Notes: generated by a model not told the origin, from the sequence alone. Shown: positions 42,092 to 52,050, numbered from the stretch's first letter. The stretch: DNA of 59,344 bases from Streptomyces misionensis (GCF_007896895.1 NZ_VOGW01000102.1:1-59344); one strand, 5' to 3'. Made by a program: numbers and translations.

Positions 42092-43387
42092 GTGAGTGAG
42101 ACACCGTCGAACACCCTGCAATACCGCTTTGACGGGCCGGAAGAGGCGCCCGTCCTGATCCTCGGTCCCTCACTGGGTACCACATGGCACATGTGGGACC
42201 GCCAGGTTCCGGAACTGGCCAAGCAGTGGCGGGTCTTCCGGTTCGACCTGCCCGGGCACGGCGGAGCGCCCGCCCATCCGGCCGGTTCGGCGGGCGAGCT
42301 GGCCGCGCGGCTGCTGGCGACCCTGGACGGGCTCGGTGTGCAGCGGTTCGGATACGCGGGCTGCGCGCTGGGCGGCGCCATCGGCATCGAGCTGGCCCTG
42401 CGCCACCCCGAGCGGGTGGCCTCGCTCGCGCTGGTCGCGGCCTCGCCCCGGTTCGGCACGGCCGACGAGTTCCGCCAGCGCGGGGTGATCGTCCGCACCA
42501 ACGGGCTCGACCCGATCGCGCGGACCTCACCCGAGCGCTGGTTCACCGGCGGGTTCGCCGCGGCGCAGCCTGCGATCACCGAGTGGGCCGTGCAGATGGT
42601 GCGCACCACGGACCCCGGCTGCTACATCGCCGCCTGCGAGATCCTCGCCTCGTTCGACGTCCGGGCCGAGCTGGGCCGGGTGGGTGTGCCGACGTTGGTG
42701 CTGGTCGGCTCGGAGGACCAGGTCACCGGCCCGGCCGAGGCCCGCACGCTGGTCGCGGGCATCCCGGACGCCCGGCTCGCGGTCGTGCCCGGCGCCTCCC
42801 ATCTGGTCCCCGTCGAGCAGCCGGCCGCCGTCACGGACCTGCTGGTCCACCACTTCGCCACGGCCTGGCAGCAGCCCTTCGACACCGGCCAGATCGCGCT
42901 GCCGGGGGCGTCGGCCGCGATGCCGGTGCCGGCCGTGCCGCCGCAGGCGCCCGTGCCGGTCGCCGAGATCGCCCCGGCCGCCGCCGCGGCGCCGTCCGAG
43001 GGCCGGCCCGACCGGTACGAGACCGGGCTGAAGATCCGGCGGGAGGTGCTGGGGGACGCGCACGTGGACCAGGAGCTGGCCGGGGCCGACCGGTTCTCCG
43101 GGGACTTCCAGGAGTTCGTCACCCGCTACGCCTGGGGCGAGATCTGGGACCGGCCGGGCCTGGACCGCCGTACCCGCAGCTGCATCGCGCTCACCGCGCT
43201 GGCCGCCGGCGGCCATCTGGAGGACCTGGCCGCCCACACCCGCGCCGCCCTCCGCAACGGCCTCACGCCCGACGAGATCCGCGAGGTCCTCCTCCAGACC
43301 TCCCTGTACTGCGGCCTGCCCGCCGCCGCAGGGGCGTTCCGGGTCGCCCAGCGGGTCATCCAGGAGGAGACGACCCCCACCGAGTGA
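42092..43387 (+). CDS. pcaL: PcaD-PcaC fusion: enol-lactonase / carboxymuconolactone decarboxylase
   Basis: A 431-residue fusion. Residues 1-265 are an alpha/beta hydrolase like 3-oxoadipate enol-lactonase (LGPSLGTTWHMWDRQVPELA, FDLPGHGGAP, GSEDQVTGPAEAR, GASHLVPVEQP). After an Ala/Pro linker, residues about 310-425 are a carboxymuconolactone decarboxylase (FVTRYAWGEIWDRPGLDRRTRSCIALTALAAGGH). Such fusions are known as PcaL in Streptomyces. At the nucleophile elbow the sequence is AGCALGGAIG, with Ala where G-x-S-x-G would place serine, so lactonase activity is uncertain. GTG 42092 follows GAGAGGG; GTG 42068 is the alternative. The other beta-ketoadipate genes are absent from the window. Confidence 0.87.
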   Translation: MSETPSNTLQYRFDGPEEAPVLILGPSLGTTWHMWDRQVPELAKQWRVFRFDLPGHGGAPAHPAGSAGELAARLLATLDGLGVQRFGYAGCALGGAIGIELALRHPERVASLALVAASPRFGTADEFRQRGVIVRTNGLDPIARTSPERWFTGGFAAAQPAITEWAVQMVRTTDPGCYIAACEILASFDVRAELGRVGVPTLVLVGSEDQVTGPAEARTLVAGIPDARLAVVPGASHLVPVEQPAAVTDLLVHHFATAWQQPFDTGQIALPGASAAMPVPAVPPQAPVPVAEIAPAAAAAPSEGRPDRYETGLKIRREVLGDAHVDQELAGADRFSGDFQEFVTRYAWGEIWDRPGLDRRTRSCIALTALAAGGHLEDLAAHTRAALRNGLTPDEIREVLLQTSLYCGLPAAAGAFRVAQRVIQEETTPTE

Positions 43388-43458
43388 GCGCGCCCGGCGC
43401 CCCGGGCACCGCCTCCACCTCACGCGTCCTCGCACCCCGTCCGGCAGGATGGGGTGCC

Positions 43459-44094
43459 ATGAAGCTCACCAAGAAGTCCCACGCCTGTGTGCGGATCGAG
43501 AAGGGCGGGCAGACGCTCGTCATCGACCCGGGAGGGTTCAGCGAGGAGGACGCGGCGCTCGGGGCGGACGTCATCCTCGTCACCCACGAGCACGCCGATC
43601 ACTTCGACGAGTTCCGGCTGCGGGCCGCGATGGAGAACAACCCGGCGGCGGAGATCTACACGCTGAAGTCGGTCGCGGAGCGGATCGCGGCGGCGTTCCC
43701 GGGGCGGGTGCACACCGTCGGGCACGGTGACGCCTTCCGCGCCGCCGGCTTCGACGTGCAGGTGCACGGCGAGCTGCACGCCGTGATCCACCCGGACATC
43801 CCGCGCATCACCAACGTCGGCTATCTGATCGACGGCGGCAAGGTCTTCCACCCGGGCGACGCCCTCACCGTGCCGGACCAGGCGGTGGAGACGCTGATGC
43901 TGCCGGTCATGGCGCCCTGGAGCAAGATCTCCGAGGTGATCGACTACGTCCGCGAGGTGCGCCCGCGGCGCGCCTACGACATCCACGACGCCCTCCTCAC
44001 CGATCTGGCCCGGCCGATCTACGACCACCAGATCGGCGCCCTGGGCGGCGCCGACCACCAGCGGCTGCGCCCCGGGGCGTCCGCCGAGGTGTGA
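43459..44094 (+). CDS. Metallo-beta-lactamase-fold hydrolase (UPF0173-like)
   Basis: A 211-residue MBL-fold protein: MKLTKKSHACVRIEKGGQTLVIDPG start and metal site VTHEHADHFD (His43, His45, Asp47, His48), then HPGDALTVP and a late YDIHDALLTD. It belongs to the short, single-domain group without a beta-CASP insert. The substrate is unknown. It sits just upstream of exonuclease III with a 40-base gap and is possibly cotranscribed. Confidence 0.85.
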   Translation: MKLTKKSHACVRIEKGGQTLVIDPGGFSEEDAALGADVILVTHEHADHFDEFRLRAAMENNPAAEIYTLKSVAERIAAAFPGRVHTVGHGDAFRAAGFDVQVHGELHAVIHPDIPRITNVGYLIDGGKVFHPGDALTVPDQAVETLMLPVMAPWSKISEVIDYVREVRPRRAYDIHDALLTDLARPIYDHQIGALGGADHQRLRPGASAEV

Positions 44095-44134
44095 GCGGGA
44101 CCGGTTGTCGTACCCGCCAGGTAGGTTGTGAGAC

Positions 44135-44914
44135 ATGCGCATCGCCACCTGGAACGTGAACTCGATCACCGCCCGCCTCCCGCGCCTGCTGGCCTGGCTG
44201 GAGAGCAGCGGCACCGACGTGCTCTGCCTCCAGGAGGCCAAGGTCGCCGAGGAGCAGTTCCCCGTCGAGCCGCTGCGCGAGCTGGGCTACGAGGCCGCCG
44301 TGCACGCCACCGGCCGGTGGAACGGCGTGGCGGTGCTCTCCCGCGTGGGTCTGGAGGACGTCGTCAAGGGGCTGCCCGGCGACCCCGGGTACGACGGCGT
44401 GACCGAACCCCGCGCCGTCTCCGCCACCTGCGGCCCGGTCCGCGTCTGGTCGGTGTACGTGCCCAACGGCCGCGAGGTCGGCCACCCGCACTACGCGTAC
44501 AAGCTCCAGTGGTTCGAGGCCCTGCGCGCGGCCGTGCTCGGCGACGCGCAGGGCAGCCGTCCCTTCGCGGTCCTCGGCGACTACAACGTGGCACCGACCG
44601 ACGACGACGTGTACGACACCGCCGCCTTCGAGGGCGCCACCCACGTCACCCCGGCCGAGCGCGCCGCCCTCGCCTCCCTGCGCGAGGCCGGCCTGAGCGA
44701 CGTCGTCCCGCGCCCGCTCAAGTACGACCAGCCCTTCACCTACTGGGACTACCGCCAGCTCTGCTTCCCCAAGAACCGCGGCATGCGCATCGACCTGGTG
44801 TACGGCAACGCGCCCTTCGCCAAGGCCGTCAAGGACGCCTACGTGGACCGCGAGGAGCGCAAGGGCAAGGGCGCCTCCGATCACGCGCCCGTGGTGGTCG
44901 ACCTCGACGTCTGA
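44135..44914 (+). CDS. xthA: Exodeoxyribonuclease III (AP endonuclease)
   Basis: A 259-residue Xth/APE1-type enzyme: MRIATWNVNSITARLPRLL start, LCLQEAKV (metal Glu), GVAVLSRVG, VYVPNGREVGHPHYAYKLQWFE, GDYNVAPTDDDVYD (catalytic Asp/Asn) and KGKGASDHAPVVVDLDV (catalytic His pair) at the C-terminus. It cuts DNA at abasic sites and trims 3' ends in base-excision repair. Confidence 0.93.
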   Translation: MRIATWNVNSITARLPRLLAWLESSGTDVLCLQEAKVAEEQFPVEPLRELGYEAAVHATGRWNGVAVLSRVGLEDVVKGLPGDPGYDGVTEPRAVSATCGPVRVWSVYVPNGREVGHPHYAYKLQWFEALRAAVLGDAQGSRPFAVLGDYNVAPTDDDVYDTAAFEGATHVTPAERAALASLREAGLSDVVPRPLKYDQPFTYWDYRQLCFPKNRGMRIDLVYGNAPFAKAVKDAYVDREERKGKGASDHAPVVVDLDV

Positions 44915-44929
44915 TGCCACGCTGGGTCC

Positions 44930-45349
44930 ATGAACCTTCCGTTCCTGGGCCCCCGGCACAAGAAGCACGCCACCGCGGCGCTCCCGGCCGACCCCGAGTC
45001 GGTCGCCGCGCTGCTGTCCGAGTGCGAGCTGCTGCGCGCCCAGGCGGCCCGGGCCGGAGTGCGCCTGGACGACACCCCGGCCTCCCTGGAGGCCCTGGAC
45101 CAGATGGTCCCGCGCTGGCGCGACGACGCGGAGACGCTGCCCTGGCTGGGCAATGACGCCGGGCTGTACCTGGGTACGGTGCTGGTCCGCACCGTGCCCG
45201 GCGCCGCCTGGCGGATCCGCGCCGACGGCGAGCCCGTCCTGTGCCTCGCCTCCGGCCGCGAGGTGGAGGTGGTGGACGCCGGGCGGCAGTGGGCCATGAG
45301 CGGAGTGCCCGAACTCTCCCAGCTCTACGGCGAGATCGCCGAGATCTGA
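44930..45349 (+). CDS. DUF6278 family protein
   Basis: A 139-residue actinobacterial protein of unknown function: MNLPFLGPRHKKHATAALP start, then SLEALDQMVPRWRDDAETLPWLGNDAGLYLGTVLVRTVPGAAWR. There is no signal peptide or membrane segment. It begins 15 bases after xthA and is probably cotranscribed. Confidence 0.8.
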   Translation: MNLPFLGPRHKKHATAALPADPESVAALLSECELLRAQAARAGVRLDDTPASLEALDQMVPRWRDDAETLPWLGNDAGLYLGTVLVRTVPGAAWRIRADGEPVLCLASGREVEVVDAGRQWAMSGVPELSQLYGEIAEI

Positions 45350-45971
45350 ACCCGCCGCCCAACACGGGCTTAAATACGGCTAATGCCGGAAAGGTGCGTG
45401 TCGTCCCTCGGCTCCCCGGCCGTCTGGATAGTTTGCGGCGACCACCACCACACAGCGGAGAGTGGAGTAGGGCTGCGTATGGCCGTCGATCCGTTGATCG
45501 AACCGACGAACGGCGACTGGAAGAAGGCGTACGAGGCGACGCGCACCGGCCGGTTCACCCGGCGCCCCGTGGATTCCCGTCCGTTACCCGGGATTCCCTG
45601 ACCATCCGCCACGCGGCCCCGGGGACGGCCCGAGGGCCGTTCTCCCATGCCGGGACCACCGGTCCCCGAGGCCTCGACTACGATGGTGCGTTCCGCCCCG
45701 TGGTGAGGCAATCCCGCCGCACCGCACCGGGACGGAGGCACTGCCGCCGGGCGGGGACCCCATGGTCCCCGCACCGTGAGAGGGGCGGCAGTTCACACGG
45801 GCCAGGCTCGTCCGGCGGCAGCCGGAGATCACTGCTCGCGCGGGCGAGGAGAAGGTCAGCTGCGCGCCGGACGAGTTGCGCTCGCCGTACGGGCGGGCAG
45901 ACGGCGCCCCGCCCAACGGCCACCCCACCCGACAGGCAGTCACCCCGACGCGCGCTCACCCCGACAGGGCG
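45350..45971. other. Gap with a possible truncated gene start
   Basis: ATG 45479 opens a 40-codon frame (MAVDPLIEPTNGDWKKAYEA then TRTGRFTRRPVDSRP) that ends at 45601. Its start looks genuine, with GGAG about 13 bases upstream and a plausible promoter before it, but the product is too short to place and may be the N-terminus of a truncated gene. From 45610 to 45960 no frame is convincing. Confidence 0.35.
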
Positions 45972-46709
45972 TCACTCCGCAGCGGCCGCCGCCGGTTCCG
46001 GCGGCGTCCGGGCCGCCCGGGTCACATCCGCGACCGGCTCCACCACGTCCGGGCCGTACGCCTCGGAGTTGAGGACCTTCAGCAGCAGCACGAAGGTGCC
46101 GTCGCCGTAACGGCGGGCCAACCGCTCGTGATGGCGGGCGAGATAGCGCGTCGCAGCCTGGTTGGTGATCGCGCTCTGGCCGCAGAACAGGAACACCGGG
46201 CGGGCCCGCTCCTCGGCGGTGACCCGGGCGAGCAGCACGTACTCCGCCACGCCCCGCTCCCTGCGGTAGCGCTCGCCGCCGATGTGGAACGTGCCCCGCT
46301 CGGCGACCGGTTCGGGATCGGTGGTGATCCGCAGCCCCGGCAGCATCGCCGCCATGTGGGCGGCCGTACGGCGGTTGGAGGCCGGGCCGCCGACGCAAAA
46401 TTCGGCGCGCTCGCCGAAGCCCTGGCGGACCGCGTCCTGGGTGACCAGGTCGGCGTGCGCCCCGCACTCCTTGATGAGCGCCGACAGCTCCAGCAGCGCG
46501 AACACGTCGTAGCGGTGGACCGCGGGTTCGGCGGCGGCCGGGTCACGGTTCACGACGAGCAGCGCCTCCGCGTTCTCCGGCAGCCCGAAGAAGGCTTGCT
46601 TGCGCCGCAGTTTGCGGCGCCACAGACAGGTGCGGGCGAGCCAGCCCAGCGATGCCGAGATGCCGGTCGCCACCAGCCCGAGGACGATGTTGCGCACGTC
46701 GTCGTTCAT
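45972..46709 (-). CDS. Membrane-anchored protein of unknown function
   Basis: A 245-residue protein with one N-terminal hydrophobic segment (RNIVLGLVATGISASLGWLA) followed by a basic cluster (RRKLRRKQ), so probably anchored with the rest in the cytoplasm. The soluble part contains LLVVNRDPAAAEPAVHRYDVFALLELSALIKECGA and FLFCGQSAITNQAATRYLARHHERLARRYG. I do not recognise a catalytic motif, but these features recur in Streptomyces secreted/membrane hypotheticals. It is divergent from the gamma-glutamyltransferase gene. Confidence 0.75.
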   Translation of the reverse strand: MNDDVRNIVLGLVATGISASLGWLARTCLWRRKLRRKQAFFGLPENAEALLVVNRDPAAAEPAVHRYDVFALLELSALIKECGAHADLVTQDAVRQGFGERAEFCVGGPASNRRTAAHMAAMLPGLRITTDPEPVAERGTFHIGGERYRRERGVAEYVLLARVTAEERARPVFLFCGQSAITNQAATRYLARHHERLARRYGDGTFVLLLKVLNSEAYGPDVVEPVADVTRAARTPPEPAAAAAE

Positions 46710-46851
46710 GGCCGCGCATGCTAACGGGCCAGGGGAGCGGGGGCGTACCGGCGTTCGAAATGTGACGGTCGTGTGGCGGGTGCCCCAGGCGTACTGTCGG
46801 TAGTGCGACAATCTGGTTACGCTGCGCGAACTGTCCCGACGGGAGGTACGG

Positions 46852-48654
46852 ATGCGTCGTCCAGGCACGCGCAGACTGGCGGTTCTGGCGGTGTCGGCCG
46901 CCATGGTGACGGTGGGGGCCGCGGCACCGCCCGCCCCGAGGGCGAGCGGACCGGCCGGCAAGACCCCCGTGGCCGTGGGCTACGGCGGCGCCGTGGCCAG
47001 CGTCGACAAGGGCGCCACGGCCGCCGGCATCGAGGTCCTCGAGCACGGCGGCAACGCCGTCGACGCGGCCGTCGCCACGGCCGCCGCGCTCGGCGTCACC
47101 GAGCCCTACTCGTCCGGCGTGGGCGGGGGCGGCTACTTCGTCTACTACGACGCCAGGACGCGCACGGTCCACACCATCGACGGCCGGGAGACCGCCCCGC
47201 TGTCCGCCGGCTCCGACCTGTTCCTGGAGAACGGCAAGCCGCTCTCCTTCGACGACGCCGTCAGCAGTGGCCTCAGCGTCGGCACTCCGGGCACGCCCGC
47301 CACCTGGCAGACGGCCCTGGACCGATGGGGCAGCAGGGGCCTCGCCTCGGTCCTGCGGCCCGCCGAGCGGCTCGCCCGCGACGGCTTCACCGTGGACGAC
47401 ACCTTCCGCTCCCAGACCGCCGCCAACGAGACCCGGTTCCGTCACTTCCCGGACACCGCCAAGCTGTTCCTGCCGGGCGGCGAGCTGCCCGCCGTCGGCT
47501 CCACCTTCAAGAACCCGGAGCTGGCCCGCACCTACGAGGAGCTGGCGCAGAAGGGCGTGGGGGCGATCTACCACGGCGGCATAGGCGACGACATCGTCAA
47601 GACGGTCGAACACCCGCGCGTGGACCCCGCCTCCGGCTGGAAGGCCCGCCCCGGCAAGCTCGCCGAGAAGGACCTCGCCGTCTACCGGGCCAAGGAGCAG
47701 GCCCCCACCAGGACGTCGTACCGCGGTCTGAACGTCTACTCCATCGCTCCGTCCTCCTCGGGCGGCACCACGGTCGGCGAGGCGCTCAACATCCTGGAGG
47801 GTTCCGACCTGTCCAGGATGAGCGAGGCGCAGTACCTGCACCACTTCATCGAGGCCAGCCGGATCGCCTTCGCCGACCGCGGGCGCTGGGTCGGCGACCC
47901 CGCCTTCGAGAAGGTCCCCACCAAGCAGCTGCTGTCGCAGCGGTTCGCCGACTCGCGGGCCTGCCTCGTCAAGGACGACGCCGTCCTCACCAGCCCGCTC
48001 GCCCCCGGCGACCCGTACCACCCCGCGCCGTGCGCCAAGGGCGGCAAGGCGGCCCCGACGACGTACGAGGGCCAGAACACCACCCATCTGACGGTGGCCG
48101 ACCGGTGGGGCGACGTCGTGTCGTACACCCTCACCATCGAGCAGACCGGCGGCAGCGCGATGACCGTGCCCGGCCGGGGCTTCCTGCTCAACAACGAGCT
48201 GACGGACTTCTCCTTCGCCCCGGCGAGCCCGTCCGTGCCCGACCCGAACCTGCCGGGACCGGGCAAGCGGCCGCGCTCGTCCATCTCGCCGACCATCGTC
48301 CTCGACGGGCACAACCGGCCCGTGGTGGCCCTCGGTTCGCCCGGCGGCGCGACCATCGTCACCACCGTCCTGCAGACCCTGACCGAGTTCCTCGACCGGC
48401 GGCTGCCGCTGGTCGACGCCATCGCCGCACCCCGCGCCAGCCAGCGCAACGCGGCCCGGACGGAACTCGAACCCGCCCTGTACGACAGCCCGCTGCGCGG
48501 GCAGCTGGAGGCCATCGGGCACCGGTTCAGCCGCAACCCGGAGATCGGCGCCGCGACCGGCGTCCAGCGGCTCCCGGACGGCAGATGGCTGGCCGCCGCC
48601 GAGAAGGTACGACGCGGCGGCGGCTCGGCGATGGTGGTGGACCCGGCGCCGTAG
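46852..48654 (+). CDS. ggt: Secreted gamma-glutamyltransferase
   Basis: A 600-residue Ntn-hydrolase precursor with a signal peptide (RRLAVLAVSAAMVTVGAAA). The large-subunit part shows GGNAVDAAVATAAALGVTEPYSSGVGGGGYF. Autocleavage should occur before Thr410 in EGQNTTHLTVAD, releasing the small subunit with Thr410 as nucleophile; later NNELTDFSF and PRSSISPTIV match the substrate loop. It cleaves gamma-glutamyl bonds, e.g. of glutathione, outside the cell. GGGAGG precedes the start. Confidence 0.92.
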   Translation: MRRPGTRRLAVLAVSAAMVTVGAAAPPAPRASGPAGKTPVAVGYGGAVASVDKGATAAGIEVLEHGGNAVDAAVATAAALGVTEPYSSGVGGGGYFVYYDARTRTVHTIDGRETAPLSAGSDLFLENGKPLSFDDAVSSGLSVGTPGTPATWQTALDRWGSRGLASVLRPAERLARDGFTVDDTFRSQTAANETRFRHFPDTAKLFLPGGELPAVGSTFKNPELARTYEELAQKGVGAIYHGGIGDDIVKTVEHPRVDPASGWKARPGKLAEKDLAVYRAKEQAPTRTSYRGLNVYSIAPSSSGGTTVGEALNILEGSDLSRMSEAQYLHHFIEASRIAFADRGRWVGDPAFEKVPTKQLLSQRFADSRACLVKDDAVLTSPLAPGDPYHPAPCAKGGKAAPTTYEGQNTTHLTVADRWGDVVSYTLTIEQTGGSAMTVPGRGFLLNNELTDFSFAPASPSVPDPNLPGPGKRPRSSISPTIVLDGHNRPVVALGSPGGATIVTTVLQTLTEFLDRRLPLVDAIAAPRASQRNAARTELEPALYDSPLRGQLEAIGHRFSRNPEIGAATGVQRLPDGRWLAAAEKVRRGGGSAMVVDPAP

Positions 48655-48663
48655 CGCCCGTCC

Positions 48664-48700
48664 CTGCGGTGCCGGGAGCGAGCCGCCCCCGGCACCGCAG
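48664..48700. terminator. Bidirectional hairpin terminator
   Basis: CTGCGGTGCCGGG pairs with CCCGGCACCGCAG (13 bases, loop of 11) between the convergent ggt and Clp genes. Confidence 0.85.
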
Positions 48701-48705
48701 GACTC

Positions 48706-51279
48706 TCAGCCCATCGGATCGGGCGGCGGGGCCGGCCGGGCCTCGGGCGCGGGCGCCGACGGCCCGGGCGTACCACGGAAGTCCAGCCGCCCGTCCGCGA
48801 CGTCCACCGTGACCCGGCTGCCCTCGGAGATGGTGCCGTCCAGCAGCAGCCGGGACAGCCGGTTGTCCACCTCCCGCTGGATGGTGCGGCGCAACGGCCG
48901 GGCGCCGTACTCCGGCTGGTAGCCGCGCTCGGCGAGCCAGTCGACGGCCGCGTCCGTGAACTCCACCGAGACGCCCTGGCCGTCCAGCAGCCGCCGGGTG
49001 CTCTCCAGCAGCAGGTCGGTGATCTGCCGCAGTTGCTCACCGGTCAGCTGGCGGAAGACCACGATCTCGTCGATCCGGTTGAGGAACTCCGGCCGGAAGT
49101 GCTCGCGCAGCGGCCGCAGGATCTGCTCGCGCCGCGCCTCCTCGTCGGCGTCCGCGCTGCCCGGACCGAACCCGATCCCCGCGCCGCGCCGGGTGATCGC
49201 CTCGGAGCCCAGGTTGCTGGTCATCACGATGACCGTGTTGGTGAAGTCCACCGTGCGGCCCTGGGAGTCGGTCAGCCGGCCGTCGTCCAGCACCTGGAGC
49301 AGGATGTTGAAGACGTCCGGGTGCGCCTTCTCCACCTCGTCGAGCAGCAGCAGCGAGTACGGGTGCCGGCGCACCACCTCGGTGAGCTGACCGGCCTCCT
49401 CGTGCCCGACGTACCCCGGCGGGGCGCCGACCAGCCGGGAGACGGTGTGCCGCTCCTGGTACTCGCTCATGTCCAGGCGGACCATGCGGTCCTCGCTGCC
49501 GAACAGGGCCTCGGCGAGCGCGCGGGCCAGCTCGGTCTTGCCGACACCGGTCGGGCCGAGGAAGAGGAAGCTGCCGATGGGCCGACGGGGGCTGGCGAGC
49601 CCGGCGCGCGAGCGCAGCACCGCCTCGGCGACCACGGCGACGGCCTCCTCCTGGCCGACCACCCGCTGGTGCAGGTGCGCCTCCAGGCCCAGCAGCCGTT
49701 CCTTCTCCTCCTGGGTGAGCCGGCTGACCGGGATGCCGGTCTGCCGGGACACCACCTCGGCGATGGACTCCGCCGTGACCTCCAGCTGGCCCTCGTCGGC
49801 CTGGCCGTCCCCGCTGGTCTCGGTGATGCGCTGCTTCAGCTCCGCGATCCGGTCGCGCAGCCGCTTGGCCTCCTCGTAGTCCTCGTCGGCGACCGCCTGG
49901 TCCTTGTCCCGGACCAGCTGGTCCACCTCGCGCTCCAGCGCGCGCACATCGGTGCCCTTGGTGCGGGCGCCGAGCCGGACCCGGGCGCCCGCCTGGTCGA
50001 TCAGGTCGATCGCCTTGTCCGGCAGCCGCCGGTCGGTGAGGTACCGGTCGGACAGCTCCACGGCGGCGACCAGCGCCTCGTCGGAGTAGCGGACCTGGTG
50101 GTGGGCCTCGTAGCGGTCGCGCAGCCCGCGCAGGATCTCGATGGTGTCCTGCACCGTCGGCTCGGGCACCAGCACCGGCTGGAAGCGGCGGGCCAGCGCC
50201 GCGTCCTTCTCGATCCGGCGGAACTCCTCCAGGGTGGTGGCACCCACGATGTGCAGCTCTCCCCGGGCGAGCGCGGGCTTGAGGATGTTGCCCGCGTCCA
50301 TCGCGCCGCCCTCGCCGCCGGAGCCCGCGCCGACGACGGTGTGCAGTTCGTCGATGAACACGATCAGCCGGTCGGAGTTGGCGCGGATCTCCTCCACGAT
50401 GTTGTTCAGGCGCTCCTCGAAGTCGCCCCGGTAGCGGGTGCCGGCCACCACCCCGGTGAGGTCGAGCGCGACGACCCGCCGCCCGGCGAGCCCGTCCGGC
50501 ACGTCGCCGTCGGCGATCCGCTGCGCGAGGCCCTCCACGATGGCCGTCTTGCCGACGCCCGCGTCGCCGATCAGCACCGGGTTGTTCTTGCCGCGCCGGG
50601 ACAGCACCTCGACGGTCTGCTCGATCTCCGTGTCCCGGCCGATCACCGGGTCGATCCGGCCCTGCCGGGCGAGGTCGGTCAGATCACGGCCGTACTTGTC
50701 CAGGGTGGGCGTGGTGGAGGGCCGCTGCCGCTCCACGCGGACCTGGCCGGTGCTCTCCGGCGGCTCCGGGGGCAGCGCGCCCGCCGGGAACCGGGCCGCG
50801 TGCAGGATGTGCCCGGCGGCCGAGTCCGGGTTCGAGGCGAGCGCGCTGAGCACGTGCTCGGGGCCGATGTACCCGGCGCCGCTGGAGCGGGCCATGTCGT
50901 GCGCGTCCAGCAGGGCCCGCTTCACCGCGGGGGTCAGGGACAGGGAGGTCGGCGGCGGCACCTCGCCCGGCGGGTGCTGCACCGGGCCCGCCCGGTCGTC
51001 GATCTCCGTGGCGAGCGAGTCTGGGTCGGCACCGGCCCGGCTCAGCAGGCTGCGGGTGGGCTCGGTGGCCACGGCGGCGCGCAGCAGATGCTGGGTGTCC
51101 AGGTCCCGGCTGCCGTGCTCGGCGGCGTACTGGGCGGCTCCTCTGACCAGCTCCCGCGCCGGCTGGCTGAGCAGCCGGCCGATGTCGATGTGGCGCGGGC
51201 CCGGGGCTCCGCCGGCGGCACCACTGAAGAAGCGGGCGAGGAATTCCCCGAAGGGGTCAGGAGGGTAGCCGTTGGTCAT
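48706..51279 (-). CDS. ClpC-like AAA+ unfoldase
   Basis: An 857-residue Hsp100 protein: a degenerate N-terminal Clp repeat domain (about 35-165), a linker, AAA domain 1 (Walker A GDAGVGKT, Walker B VIFIDELHT-like [14 protein letters not shown]), a short UVR-type middle ([20 protein letters not shown]) instead of the long ClpB coiled coil, AAA domain 2 ([21 protein letters not shown]), a D2-small domain and a Pro-rich tail. The short middle places it nearer ClpC than ClpB. It differs from the main Streptomyces ClpC in its N-terminus and lies away from clp protease genes. ATG 51279 has GGAAAG upstream. Confidence 0.88.
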   Translation of the reverse strand: MTNGYPPDPFGEFLARFFSGAAGGAPGPRHIDIGRLLSQPARELVRGAAQYAAEHGSRDLDTQHLLRAAVATEPTRSLLSRAGADPDSLATEIDDRAGPVQHPPGEVPPPTSLSLTPAVKRALLDAHDMARSSGAGYIGPEHVLSALASNPDSAAGHILHAARFPAGALPPEPPESTGQVRVERQRPSTTPTLDKYGRDLTDLARQGRIDPVIGRDTEIEQTVEVLSRRGKNNPVLIGDAGVGKTAIVEGLAQRIADGDVPDGLAGRRVVALDLTGVVAGTRYRGDFEERLNNIVEEIRANSDRLIVFIDELHTVVGAGSGGEGGAMDAGNILKPALARGELHIVGATTLEEFRRIEKDAALARRFQPVLVPEPTVQDTIEILRGLRDRYEAHHQVRYSDEALVAAVELSDRYLTDRRLPDKAIDLIDQAGARVRLGARTKGTDVRALEREVDQLVRDKDQAVADEDYEEAKRLRDRIAELKQRITETSGDGQADEGQLEVTAESIAEVVSRQTGIPVSRLTQEEKERLLGLEAHLHQRVVGQEEAVAVVAEAVLRSRAGLASPRRPIGSFLFLGPTGVGKTELARALAEALFGSEDRMVRLDMSEYQERHTVSRLVGAPPGYVGHEEAGQLTEVVRRHPYSLLLLDEVEKAHPDVFNILLQVLDDGRLTDSQGRTVDFTNTVIVMTSNLGSEAITRRGAGIGFGPGSADADEEARREQILRPLREHFRPEFLNRIDEIVVFRQLTGEQLRQITDLLLESTRRLLDGQGVSVEFTDAAVDWLAERGYQPEYGARPLRRTIQREVDNRLSRLLLDGTISEGSRVTVDVADGRLDFRGTPGPSAPAPEARPAPPPDPMG

Positions 51280-51698
51280 GGCGATGCTTTCCTTCGCTGA
51301 CGGTGGCTCCGCCGGGTAACCGGGGTGGGGGGTGCTCATGCCCACGATGGCATGAACTCCGGGGGCGGGCATGTTCGCCGACGGGGCCGAAAGCGGCCCC
51401 TGCGGGACACGGCGACCCGTGTGCGTACGGGGTCCGCGCCCCGGCCCGGGGAGCGGGGCCGTCGCTGTGGCGGCCCCCGACGACCGCCGGTCGCGAAGCC
51501 GAACGTATCGCCGCCGAGGCCGCTGGGCCGCGGGTCGGCGGGGCGTGGGTGGCTCACCGCGGGGCCGGGCGAACCGCCGCCGGGCCGGTCGTCCGGGGTG
51601 GGAATGCGGGCCGCCGTCGTGGGGTGCCGGCCGCGCGACCACGACGATGCGGTGCACCGGTATTTTAATTGGACGGCGGGGGCGGGCACAATGGACGC
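51280..51698. other. Divergent spacer between Clp ATPase and HTH genes
   Basis: No gene is supported. TATTTTAAT at 51661-51669 is a strikingly AT-rich patch and the likely -10 region for the small HTH gene, giving a leader of about 25 bases. No ClgR or HspR operator could be recognised for the Clp gene. Confidence 0.4.
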
Positions 51699-51950
51699 AT
51701 GGTGCGCACCCCCCTCACCCCCGAAGAGCGCGACCGCGGAGAGCGGCTCGGGCGACTGCTGCGTGCGGCGCGCGGCGACCGGAGCATGGTCGAGGTCGCC
51801 GCCGCGGCGGGCGTCTCGGCCGAGACCCTGCGGAAGATCGAGACGGGACGCGCGCCGACCCCGGCGTTCTTCACCGTGGCCGCCGTGGCCGCCGTGCTCG
51901 GCCTGTCCATGGACGACCTCGCCGCGCACTGCACCCTGGCCGCCGCCTGA
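51699..51950 (+). CDS. Small XRE-type helix-turn-helix protein
   Basis: An 83-residue protein made almost entirely of one HTH domain: RLGRLLRAARGDRSMVEVAAAAGVSAETLRKIETGRAPTPAFFTVAAVAAVLGLSMDDL. It has no partner domain, so it probably acts as a small dimeric DNA-binding regulator. ATG 51699 is preferred to an in-frame start at 51669, which lies in the presumed promoter. It is followed by the pyrimidine-degradation cluster on the same strand, after 159 bases. Confidence 0.82.
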   Translation: MVRTPLTPEERDRGERLGRLLRAARGDRSMVEVAAAAGVSAETLRKIETGRAPTPAFFTVAAVAAVLGLSMDDLAAHCTLAAA

Positions 51951-52050
51951 GGGCCGCGCCCGCGCTCACCCACAGGAGTGCGAAACAGGATCGACTCCGA
52001 GGCTTGACGGCAATGGTCTTGGCAAGGGGCGCCAAGAGGCTTACGTTCGT

